Source of the DNA: REEB506 sp049317545
Lineage (GTDB): Bacteria > Pseudomonadota > Alphaproteobacteria > Caulobacterales > Aquidulcibacteraceae
Direction: 5' to 3'
NCBI GenBank assembly: GCA_049317545.1
Contig: JBMOIB010000150.1
Span: 1-6,576 of the forward strand
DNA length: 6,576 nucleotides
Position numbers and translations under genes: made by a program. Of the stretch, positions 1-4,763 are shown one piece after another; the first letter of the stretch is position 1; each line of letters starts with the position of its first letter. The notes below the pieces were generated by a model, which was not told the origin of the DNA, did no database searches, and was given only the letters and a program-made list of their open reading frames with translations.

Positions 1-91
1 TGGCGGAGACGGAGGGATTCGAACCCTCGATACAGTTTTCCCGTATAACGCCTTAGCAAGGCGCCGCCTTCAGCCACTCGGCCACGTCTCC
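1..91 (-). tRNA. tRNA-Ser (anticodon GCU)
   Basis: Read on the minus strand this is a complete class II tRNA. The acceptor arm GGAGACG pairs with CGTCTCC, followed by a discriminator G and an encoded CCA (positions 1-3). The D-arm, the anticodon loop CTTGCTAAG with anticodon GCT (positions 55-57 of the plus strand), a long variable arm typical of serine tRNAs, and a T-arm with GGTTCGAATCC are all present. The anticodon reads AGC/AGU serine codons. The 3' trailer lies outside the window. No convincing promoter could be picked in the very G/C-rich stretch upstream (92-230). tRNA-Ser genes are common integration sites, but no attachment-site repeat of the 3' end was seen elsewhere in the window. 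Confidence 0.97.
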
Positions 92-230
92 AGCGGGGAA
101 ACGGCTTACCCTTTGCGCGCGTCGCGCACAAGGCGGGGCGCGGCGCGGGGCTGAGGCGGCGGCGCGACGCAACAGGGTAAACGCTTGTAAAGTGGGCCTT
201 TCGTCAACGTTGCTCGGCTAAATTGACGGA

Positions 231-1226
231 ATGAACGACCTTTTCTCCGCCCGCGGCCCGGCGCCTTTGCTGCGCACCGCATCGATCATCGTGTGCACCG
301 ATCGGCGCCCGCATGGGTTCGTGCGCGCGGTTCGCAGCGCGTTTGCGCAACGCGGCGCGGGTCTCGCGATCGACGTGATCGCCGTCGACGCCGATCCGAG
401 TGGGTCGGCCGCCGGCCTGATGCGTGCGCTTGAGGCCGAGACGCCCGGCCCGTTCGCCTGGACGCAGGCCCAGGGACCGGGGCGTGGCGCCGCCCGCAAC
501 GCGGGCCTCGCACTGGCGCACGGCGACATCGTCGCCTTTCTCGATGATGACCAGGAGGCGGAGCCCGGCTGGCTCGCCGCCCTCGCCGCGCCGCTGCGGT
601 CTGGCGCCGCCGACGCGGCGTTCGGACCGGTCGACGCCTGCCTGCCCGACGGCGTTCGCGCGGCGCGCTCGATCATCGCCCGCCTCGCTTCGCGCACCGG
701 GCCGGCGGGCCCCGGCCCCGGTGCGCCGCTGCTCGACGTCGGCGCGGCCGCCTTCCTCCGGGCCCGGATGTTCCCGCAGCGGGCGCCCTTCGCCGTCGAG
801 CACCTCCCCGCCGGCGGCGAGGCCGACGCGGCGCTCGCGGCGGCGCAGGCGCGCGGCGCGGTCTTCGCCTGGACGCCAGAGGCGCGCGCACGGATCCATG
901 TAGAGGCGGAAAATGCCCGCCTTGGCGCGGCGATCACGCGCGCGACCGCGTCTGGAAGCCGGCGGCTGCGGGCCCTGGCGGCGGCTGGCGCGGGCATGGA
1001 CAACATCGCTGCGCTGCGCCTCATCGCCGCGGCGGAACTCGCGTTGACGGCGCCGGCGGCCGCGCTTGCCTGGGGCCTGATGCTGAAGTCGCGGGAGGAT
1101 TGGCTCGAGCGCGCCTGCCGGGCGGCCGGCGCCCTGGCGCCGATCACAGCCCGTCCCGCCGCAGCGTCCGTTTCCAGGCCGGTTCGATTGCGGCGACGGA
1201 ACCAGGCGCGCGTACCGGCGGTGTAG
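231..1226 (+). CDS. Family 2 glycosyltransferase (GT-A fold)
   Basis: A predicted 331-residue protein that would transfer a sugar from a nucleotide-sugar donor; the acceptor is unknown. The N-terminal strand ASIIVCT (17-23) followed by IDVIAVDADPSG (47-58) is the nucleotide-binding start of a GT-A fold. GRGAARNAGL (84-93) and the metal-binding acidic triplet DDD (105-107) in IVAFLDDDQEAEPGW are the family hallmarks. GGEADAAL (195-202), followed by a WTPEARARIH segment, occupies the place of the usual GED acceptor-site motif, with the second acidic residue shifted. A hydrophobic stretch at about 259-285 may anchor the protein in the inner membrane, and the C-terminal tail is Arg-rich. The ATG at 231 is preceded only by a weak GACGGA. 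It stands alone, divergent from tRNA-Ser. Alanine and glycine are very abundant, as expected from the high GC. The polysaccharide or lipid it serves cannot be told from this context. Confidence 0.87.
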   Translation: MNDLFSARGPAPLLRTASIIVCTDRRPHGFVRAVRSAFAQRGAGLAIDVIAVDADPSGSAAGLMRALEAETPGPFAWTQAQGPGRGAARNAGLALAHGDIVAFLDDDQEAEPGWLAALAAPLRSGAADAAFGPVDACLPDGVRAARSIIARLASRTGPAGPGPGAPLLDVGAAAFLRARMFPQRAPFAVEHLPAGGEADAALAAAQARGAVFAWTPEARARIHVEAENARLGAAITRATASGSRRLRALAAAGAGMDNIAALRLIAAAELALTAPAAALAWGLMLKSREDWLERACRAAGALAPITARPAAASVSRPVRLRRRNQARVPAV

Positions 1227-1306
1227 GCCGCGGGCGGTACGACGAGGAGGAAGGCGCCCTAAGCGCGATGTGGCGCGAGATTTGCTCGCCTGGCGCGCAA
1301 CCCTTC

Positions 1307-1310
1307 GGAG
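1307..1310 (+). promoter_or_regulatory. Ribosome binding site of lipoprotein copy 1
   Basis: GGAG nine bases before the ATG at 1320. It supports translation of the 40-codon frame, which would otherwise be too short to call on length alone. Confidence 0.55.
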
Positions 1311-1319
1311 CCGCCCACC

Positions 1320-1442
1320 ATGTCCCAGCGAGTTATCGTCACCGTCTCGCTATTGATCGTGCTTTGTTTCGTAGGCTGCGCCGCCACAACGACCGCGTCG
1401 CCCTACAGTGCTGCGCGCGAGGCGCGGCAAGCGGCGCGCTGA
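1320..1442 (+). CDS. Small predicted lipoprotein, copy 1
   Basis: A 40-residue protein beginning MSQRVIVTVSLLIVLCFVGC. It has a short basic N-region (R4), a hydrophobic core (5-18) and Cys20 in a lipobox-like FVGC, so it is probably exported, cleaved before Cys20 and lipidated. The mature part is about 21 residues: AATTTA followed by an Ala/Arg-rich tail. The -3 residue is Phe rather than the usual Leu, which makes lipidation likely but not certain. A GGAG lies nine bases upstream. The strongest evidence is the paralogue at 3172-3294 in the same window: both are 40 codons, and 21 of the first 26 residues are identical, with many differences at third codon positions as expected under protein-level selection. 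The size recalls entericidin-type lipoproteins, but I see no sequence match to that family. Function unknown. Confidence 0.72.
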   Translation: MSQRVIVTVSLLIVLCFVGCAATTTASPYSAAREARQAAR

Positions 1443-1828
1443 GCGCGCCGTTCCGCCGCCGCCATCGCGCTTCGATCAGTTAGGACGCTGCCGGCCGCCG
1501 GCGCTCCCCCTCGGCTGGGCCACAACGGCGCTAGCCGCCGCGTGCTCAGGCACGCCAAAGGCCGCACCACGATTTCACCGGAATGAGTGGGCTCCCGCGC
1601 TTTTGATCGGTGGGTCCCGTGTCGCGCGAACATGACGGAGAACGCGTATGTTTACGCCACTGGCGACAAACGCGCTTCGCGATTGCCTCCCGAGCGGAAT
1701 GAATAGTTGCTGCGATGCCCAGTGGATTCGCCAGTTTCCGGGTCGCAAGAATCGACACGGCGGGAATTTTTATTGCGACATCAGTTGTAAACGCCATGAC
1801 GAACCAGCACCTAATCGCCGATCGATGC
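1443..1828. other. Stretch without a confident gene, composition changes inside it
   Basis: No gene can be called with confidence here. The first part (to about 1600) is G/C rich and contains short palindromes such as CGGCGCTAGCCG, possibly the 3' end of the lipoprotein transcript. From about 1600 the sequence turns more A/T rich, matching the cassette that follows. Two overlapping opposite-strand frames (1546-1797 minus, 1648-1845 plus) are listed separately with low confidence. No clear terminator with a T-run was found for the minus-strand cassette that ends at 1829. Confidence 0.6.
1546..1797 (-). CDS. Doubtful third frame of the bacteriocin-like cassette
   Basis: An 83-codon frame starting 31 bases after the stop of the PrsW-like gene on the same strand. 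An AGGTG lies about 10 bases before its ATG. The first 45 or so residues (MAFTTDVAIKIPAVSILATR and on to a Cys-Arg-Gln-Trp) look protein-like, with alternating hydrophobic and charged residues. The remaining half is Arg/Ser/Pro/Cys-rich and resembles random translation of G/C-rich DNA. Third-position composition is mixed, as in the two cassette genes. It has no recognisable family. A plus-strand frame at 1648-1845 overlaps it with a better ribosome binding site, so at most one of the two is likely to be real. Confidence 0.18.
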   Translation of the reverse strand: MAFTTDVAIKIPAVSILATRKLANPLGIAATIHSAREAIAKRVCRQWRKHTRSPSCSRDTGPTDQKRGSPLIPVKSWCGLWRA

Positions 1829-1845
1829 CTAGGTTGCTAAAATAA
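1648..1845 (+). CDS. Doubtful small Cys-containing ORF
   Basis: A 65-codon frame with a good GGAG seven bases before its ATG. The translation holds Cys at 13, 21, 22, 43 and 47, no signal peptide and no familiar domain. It runs 17 bases into the 3' end of the convergent PrsW-like gene. The ribosome binding site is its only positive evidence, and it competes with the minus-strand frame at 1546-1797. Treat it as a candidate only. Confidence 0.18.
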   Translation: MFTPLATNALRDCLPSGMNSCCDAQWIRQFPGRKNRHGGNFYCDISCKRHDEPAPNRRSMPRLLK

Positions 1846-2437
1846 GATAGTTCAAGCCGCCGTGAAGGCACGCGACCAGCAAGAGCGCCAGCCATCGCTC
1901 GCTCCTTATTGCGGTCAGGCCGATAAACAGGAGCGCCCAGTGCGTGAAAAGACGTAAGAACAACACGCACGTCAAGCTCAGCGGCGCCAGTATATCAGTA
2001 GTAAAGACTTCATTTGACGCCCACTCCAGAGTGAACAGGTGATCGAGAATATTTAAAAAAGCGCCATACACAAATTCCCCATTGTCACGAACGCCTTCCA
2101 AGAGCGCGTAAAATGTAGCCGCAGCGCCCGCTATCGGCCCCACCGGTCTCGTTTGCCAGCTCCAGAATCGGTACAGCGCGATGCAACGCAATAACTCCTC
2201 GACGATGCCGCTTGCCGCACCAATCAAGGGTTCCGGCGTTTCCAGCCCCTGCAAACCAATTGCGACTATCGTCGTACCGAGCGAAGACACGGCAATCGCG
2301 GCAATGCAGGATCCAATTTCATCTCTGTCGACTTGCAAGACGACGCGAACGGAGAACGCGACGAAACACAACGTCCCAACCAGCACAAGAAGCGGCGCCA
2401 TAACTACGCAATCCAAACCCGCGAGAAGCCTTTTCAA
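1829..2437 (-). CDS. PrsW-like (M82-type) intramembrane protease, cassette partner
   Basis: A predicted 202-residue multi-pass membrane protein. The polar residues that define the PrsW branch of the CPBP/PrsW/APH-1 superfamily are all visible in order: E80-E81 with R84 in GIVEELLR, then Y110-A-L-L-E114, then H166 in LFTHWALLFIGLTA, then H192 and N196 in LHGGLNYLI. Each lies in or next to a hydrophobic segment; membrane spans are likely near 11-34, 43-63, 72-92, 100-116, 150-177 and 182-200. In known relatives these residues bind a metal and cut substrates within the membrane. Relatives in bacteriocin operons often act as immunity proteins or in maturation, so a role toward the peptide encoded 24 bases upstream is inferred. 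The start is TTG at 2437, preceded by GAGAGG with almost no spacing. An ATG at 2401 is the alternative but lacks a ribosome binding site. Codon use is less G/C biased than in neighbouring housekeeping genes. Confidence 0.78.
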   Translation of the reverse strand: MKRLLAGLDCVVMAPLLVLVGTLCFVAFSVRVVLQVDRDEIGSCIAAIAVSSLGTTIVAIGLQGLETPEPLIGAASGIVEELLRCIALYRFWSWQTRPVGPIAGAAATFYALLEGVRDNGEFVYGAFLNILDHLFTLEWASNEVFTTDILAPLSLTCVLFLRLFTHWALLFIGLTAIRSERWLALLLVACLHGGLNYLILAT

Positions 2438-2461
2438 CCTCTCGCAGGCAATCGAATATAA

Positions 2462-2668
2462 TTAATAACGAGGGTAATTTTCACTCCAGTAGTCACGCAT
2501 CGTATTGTGGTACGCGTCACTTACTGCGTTTCCCAAGTCTGAAGCCCAATCATAAGTGAATACATTCACAGAAAATGGCCCAAACCCGCAACAGGATAAC
2601 GCCCCATTCCCCCATGAGAAGCCCGCCCCAGAAACCGCCTGAACCTCAAGCTCCGTCAGATCTCTCAT
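2462..2668 (-). CDS. Bacteriocin/microcin-like peptide with double-glycine-type leader
   Basis: A 68-residue precursor. The N-terminus MRDLTELEVQAVSGA closely follows the class II bacteriocin/colicin V leader pattern (M-R-x-L-T-x-x-E-x-x-x-V-S-G-G/A), so a peptidase-containing ABC exporter would be expected to cleave after G14-A15. The mature part would be about 53 residues. It starts Gly/aromatic rich (GFSWGNG), has vicinal Cys26-Cys27, then a segment rich in Tyr, Trp, Asn and Asp (Y39-D40-W41, Y53, Y60-W61, Y65, Y68) that could form an amphipathic helix. The frame stays open to an upstream ATG at 2704, but a perfect GGAGGT ends six bases before the ATG at 2668, and the leader begins exactly there. 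It is followed at once by the PrsW-like gene on the same strand. No exporter is in the window. The mature sequence matches no bacteriocin I recognise. Confidence 0.8.
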   Translation of the reverse strand: MRDLTELEVQAVSGAGFSWGNGALSCCGFGPFSVNVFTYDWASDLGNAVSDAYHNTMRDYWSENYPRY

Positions 2669-2673
2669 ATCAC

Positions 2674-2679
2674 ACCTCC
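2674..2679 (-). promoter_or_regulatory. Strong ribosome binding site that fixes the peptide start
   Basis: GGAGGT on the minus strand, six bases before the ATG at 2668. It decides in favour of the 68-codon precursor over the longer frame from 2704, which would put 12 unrelated residues before the leader. Confidence 0.85.
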
Positions 2680-2722
2680 GAATGATTAAACCCACAAGGA
2701 TCACGGGCGCAGCCGCGCGAAA

Positions 2723-2751
2723 ATAGTGAACAAATTCACCCCGGTCATCAA
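2723..2751 (-). promoter_or_regulatory. Candidate promoter with embedded operator dyad
   Basis: On the minus strand TTGATG (2751-2746) and CACTAT (2728-2723) are separated by 17 bases, a possible -35/-10 pair. Between them and overlapping the -10 lies a perfect dyad GTGAA-N4-TTCAC (2726-2739), the kind of position a repressor would use. The -10 is weak. A second possibility is TATATT at 2775-2770, with an A/T-rich -35 region, giving a leader of about 95 bases. Both would drive the peptide-protease pair. Confidence 0.3.
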
Positions 2752-2932
2752 GTCATTTTTGGAGGAAACAATATAACAAATAGAAGCCAAACAAATAAAT
2801 CCAGCATGATGCCTTTGGCGCCCGTTAAAATAAATATAAGTAATCAATCAGACGCTGCGACAGCCTGATATTCTGAGTAAAGCTGTAACCGCGGAAAATT
2901 CGTGTTCAGTATTGACGCCGACAGCGCAAATT

Positions 2933-3107
2933 ACGGGCCGGCTCATTGTACGGCCCGTCAAGCGAAACTTTCCCTGGGGTCAGGGCATCGGGACACTGCA
3001 CAGCTGACGACCCCGGAGAAGCCCACCTCGCCAGGTCACGGCTTCATCCCCACCAGGCGCTGGGGGGAGATCGCGAAATAAGACGGCCGCCCGAGGGCGG
3101 CCTGTCT
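2933..3107. ncRNA. Cluster of stable hairpins, possible structured RNA or leader
   Basis: Five stems follow one another within 175 bases. ACGGGCCG pairs with CGGCCCGT (2933-2958, 10-base loop). CCCTG pairs with CAGGG (2972-2985, tetraloop). GAAGCC pairs with GGCTTC and encloses ACCT-CGCC-AGGT (3018-3045). CCCCA pairs with TGGGG (3048-3065). GGCCGCCC-GA-GGGCGGCC, flanked by AGAC and GTCT, ends the series (3081-3107). GTCAG at 2979-2983 can also pair with CTGAC at 3004-3008, which excludes the second hairpin. On the plus strand this would lead into the second lipoprotein gene. On the minus strand the 3081-3107 hairpin is followed by TATTTC and could act as a terminator. I do not recognise 6S, RNase P, SRP or a known riboswitch, and strand is undecided. 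Confidence 0.3.
3078..3107 (-). terminator. Terminator-like hairpin
   Basis: An 8-bp perfect stem (3085-3092 with 3095-3102) is extended by AGAC/GTCT with a one-base bulge. On the minus strand it is followed by a short T-rich tail (TATTTC). It could stop minus-strand transcription running on from the Sel1-repeat gene through the antisense of lipoprotein copy 2. The tail is too poor in T for certainty. Confidence 0.35.
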
Positions 3108-3171
3108 AGAGAACGGTTGGACCAGAAGCTGGAGCGCGGCCTTCGGCTCAGGGCTTGTTTCGAGCAGCCCC

Positions 3172-3294
3172 ATGTCCCAGCGCGCCATCGTCAGCGTCGC
3201 CCTTCTCGTCGTGCTCGGCTTCGTCGGCTGTGCCGCGACGACGACCGCCACCGCCAACCGGCCCTCGCAATCGCGTGAGGCGCCGGCCGGCTGA
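3172..3294 (+). CDS. Small predicted lipoprotein, copy 2
   Basis: A 40-residue protein beginning MSQRAIVSVALLVVLGFVGC, paralogous to the one at 1320-1442. The signal peptide layout is the same: R4, hydrophobic 5-18, and Cys20 in an FVGC box followed by AATTTA. The two copies share 21 of their first 26 residues, then diverge; both tails contain S-x-x-REA-like residues at slightly different spacing. This copy has higher third-position GC than copy 1, in keeping with the surrounding chromosome. The ribosome binding site is weak (GAG eight to ten bases upstream in a C-rich context), so expression may depend on upstream structure. The mature peptide would be about 21 residues attached to a membrane. 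Function unknown; conservation of the N-terminus rather than the tail suggests that membrane placement matters most. Confidence 0.7.
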   Translation: MSQRAIVSVALLVVLGFVGCAATTTATANRPSQSREAPAG

Positions 3295-3339
3295 GCAAGA
3301 CGGGACGGGGTACGGGGCCTCAAGGCGCCCGGCGCTGAT

Positions 3340-3615
3340 TCAGTTCGGACGCGCGATCCATTCGCGGGCGGCGCGCTGCGCCGCGGCGATTTCGGCCGAG
3401 CTCATCTGATCGGCGAGTTCTTTGCGGCAATGCTTGGCGGCGTCCCAACCACGCAGGGCGGCGAGGTTGAACCATTTGTGCGCCTCGACGAGATCGAGCG
3501 GCGCGCCCTGACCGGTCGAATAGATCAGACCGAGACGGTAGAGATCTTCCGGATGCGGCTGCGGCGCGCTGACCGCGGCGTGGAAACCTTGAATTTCGAC
3601 GTCAGAGAACGCCAT
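3340..3615 (-). CDS. Small Sel1-repeat protein
   Basis: A 91-residue soluble protein with one Sel1-like (TPR-related) repeat. Residues 23-58 read EDLYRLGLIYSTGQG, then APLDLVEAHKWFNLAALRG; the paired helices with the G-x-x-Y-x-x-G-x-G turn and the A-x-K-W-(F/Y)-x-x-A-A motif are the family signature. A basic helical tail follows (KHCRKELADQM, then AAAQRAAREW). Sel1 repeats mediate protein contacts; a single-repeat protein of this size is probably an adaptor, and no partner can be inferred. The frame is open up to 3702, but AAGGGAG seven bases before the ATG at 3615 sets the start, and the extra 29 residues look non-coding. There is no signal peptide. It is transcribed convergently toward lipoprotein copy 2, with a 45-base gap. 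Confidence 0.85.
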   Translation of the reverse strand: MAFSDVEIQGFHAAVSAPQPHPEDLYRLGLIYSTGQGAPLDLVEAHKWFNLAALRGWDAAKHCRKELADQMSSAEIAAAQRAAREWIARPN

Positions 3616-3919
3616 CGTCTTACTCCCTTGTCGTGCAGACGCCGGGTCTTCGACCTCGTTCGCCTGCAAACCCACCCGGCGGATTGTCCCGCCACGCGAC
3701 AAGAAATGACGTCGTTATCTTGCAATAGGGTTAAGTCGAACTCAGGATAACAAGAAAAAAGTCTGAATTTGACTTTAACAAGACTTAGCCGAACGTGACC
3801 TCGCGCCGCGCGGCGCTTCGCCGGGCGAAGCCATTTTCGCGCGCCCTGGAGGCACGGGGATTGTTTGGGGATAGGCGCGCGCCCGCGAGGCCACATCAGG
3901 CCGCGCGGGCGCAGCGCGC
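3616..3919. other. Intergenic stretch with promoter region and hairpins
   Basis: This stretch has no gene. The part next to the Sel1 gene (3690-3790) is A/T rich and probably holds its promoter; no -35/-10 pair stands out. Four AAGTC/GACTT pentamers lie between 3733 and 3786. Two G/C-rich palindromes share bases at 3803-3831: GCGCCGCGCGGCGC, and GCTTCGC-CGG-GCGAAGC followed by ATTTT on the plus strand. Next to the glutathione transferase lies the strong hairpin listed separately. Confidence 0.6.
3879..3912 (-). terminator. Terminator-like hairpin of the glutathione transferase gene
   Basis: Positions 3879-3892 pair with 3899-3912: 13 base pairs with one mismatch and a six-base loop, starting eight bases after the stop codon at 3920. 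There is no T-run, which is common for terminators in very G/C-rich alphaproteobacteria. It may equally protect the 3' end of the mRNA. Confidence 0.55.
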
Positions 3920-4660
3920 TCAGTCGCGCTTGATGACGGCGGCAGTCTGGCCGAACAGCACTTTGCGCGCCTCTTCAGCCTCTTTGGTGTTTTCGGCGAC
4001 GCCGCCGCGGCGCAGTTCAGCGCCGAGGGCGAAGCCGCGCTGTACGGCCGGCCGCTCGCGAATGCGCTCGAGCCAGGCCTTCAATTTGGGAAACTCATCG
4101 AGGTTCTGCCCGAACATGGCGGCGCCGACGACCCACGGCCAGGAGGCCATGTCGGCGATCGAATACGGTCCGGCGAGGTAGTCGCGGTCCGCAAGGCGCT
4201 TGTCCATCACGCCATAGAGTCGGTTCACCTCATTGCTGAAACGGTTCGCGCCGTATTCGAGCAGCTTCTCATCGGCGACCATCGACTTGGCGTAATTGCG
4301 GAAATGATTGGCCTGGCCGGAGTTCGGACCAAGGCCGGCCATTTGCCAATAGACCCATTGCTCAATCTCGACGCGCTCGCGTTCGTTCGCGCCATAGAAT
4401 TGGCCGCTCTTGCGCCCGAGATACTGGAGGATCGCGCCGGACTCGAACACCGAGATCGGCTGGCCGTCCGGACCTTCGGGATCGACGATGGCGGGCATGC
4501 GGTTGTTCGGGCTGATGGCCAGGAAGCCCGGCTGGAACTGGTCGCCCTTGCCGATGTTTACCGGCTTGAACTCATAGGGCAGCCCCATTTCCTCAAGGGC
4601 GATGGAGATTTTCCAGCCATTCGGCGTCGGCCAATAATGCAGTTCGATCGGCTTGGGCAT
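3920..4660 (-). CDS. yfcG: Glutathione S-transferase, YfcG/YghU (Nu) class
   Basis: A 246-residue cytosolic enzyme resembling E. coli YfcG, which reduces disulfides with bound glutathione (GSH-dependent disulfide-bond oxidoreductase). The N-terminal thioredoxin-like domain has WPTPNGWKISIALEE (10-24), where T12 and N14 are the class-typical residues near the thiol or disulfide. KGDQFQPGFLAISPNNRMPAIVD (38-60) contains the cis-proline M55-P56, and FESGAILQYLG (72-82) has the glutathione gamma-glutamyl-binding E73-S74. The helical C-terminal domain begins near 92 (RERVEIEQWVYWQMAGLGP) and contains the N-capping motif region YSIADMASWPWV. Length is normal for the class, with a C-terminal extension beyond the short E. 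coli protein. The frame is open up to 4747, but GGAG six bases before the ATG at 4660 and the family N-terminus fix the start. An inverted repeat may hide that ribosome binding site. A role in thiol redox balance or detoxification is inferred. Confidence 0.93.
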   Translation of the reverse strand: MPKPIELHYWPTPNGWKISIALEEMGLPYEFKPVNIGKGDQFQPGFLAISPNNRMPAIVDPEGPDGQPISVFESGAILQYLGRKSGQFYGANERERVEIEQWVYWQMAGLGPNSGQANHFRNYAKSMVADEKLLEYGANRFSNEVNRLYGVMDKRLADRDYLAGPYSIADMASWPWVVGAAMFGQNLDEFPKLKAWLERIRERPAVQRGFALGAELRRGGVAENTKEAEEARKVLFGQTAAVIKRD

Positions 4661-4661
4661 G

Positions 4662-4720
4662 GTCGTCTCCGTCAACCGCGTCATGCGGCGGGTTGGCGCC
4701 AACATAGGCGCGGAGACGAC
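4662..4720 (-). promoter_or_regulatory. Leader hairpin that would sequester the GST ribosome binding site
   Basis: GTCGTCTCCG (4662-4671) and CGGAGACGAC (4711-4720) form a perfect 10-bp inverted repeat. In the mRNA the downstream arm contains the GGAG (4670-4667) used by the glutathione transferase start at 4660. The region between holds a perfect 12-bp palindrome, GTTGGCGCCAAC (4692-4703), whose CAACC side can instead pair with GGTTG made from 4672-4677. Competing stems near a hidden ribosome binding site suggest translational control, if the transcript starts upstream of 4720. Confidence 0.4.
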
Positions 4721-4763
4721 GCCCCCCAAGCCCGGCGGCGAGCCCACTGCGCGGACGCGTTAA

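Larger units (their letters stand above)
2669..3171. other. Long non-coding stretch: cassette promoter region and hairpin cluster
   Basis: No gene is supported here. From 2680 to about 2900 it is A/T rich and holds the candidate promoter and dyad of the minus-strand cassette. From about 2930 it becomes G/C rich again and carries a series of hairpins (2933-3107, listed separately), then about 65 bases leading to the second lipoprotein gene. Frames on either strand through the hairpin region translate to Arg/Pro-rich sequence without family resemblance. Confidence 0.6.

Noticed and set aside
1..91. tRNA-Ser as attachment site for an integrated element
   Set aside because: No repeat of the tRNA 3' end and no integrase gene were seen in the window.
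218..1147. A 309-codon open frame on the minus strand, and others inside 204-903
   Set aside because: Shadows of the glycosyltransferase gene. The translations are Ala/Arg/Ser/Pro low-complexity sequence without domains.
1100..1483. A 127-codon plus-strand frame overlapping the glycosyltransferase end and lipoprotein copy 1
   Set aside because: It overlaps two better-supported genes in another frame and has no ribosome binding site or motif.
2181..2465. Plus-strand frames opposite the PrsW-like gene
   Set aside because: They lie antisense to a gene with clear conserved motifs and membrane segments, and no homology is visible.
2946..3323. Frames on both strands through the hairpin region
   Set aside because: Arg/Pro-rich or irregular translations, no ribosome binding sites, and overlap with lipoprotein copy 2.
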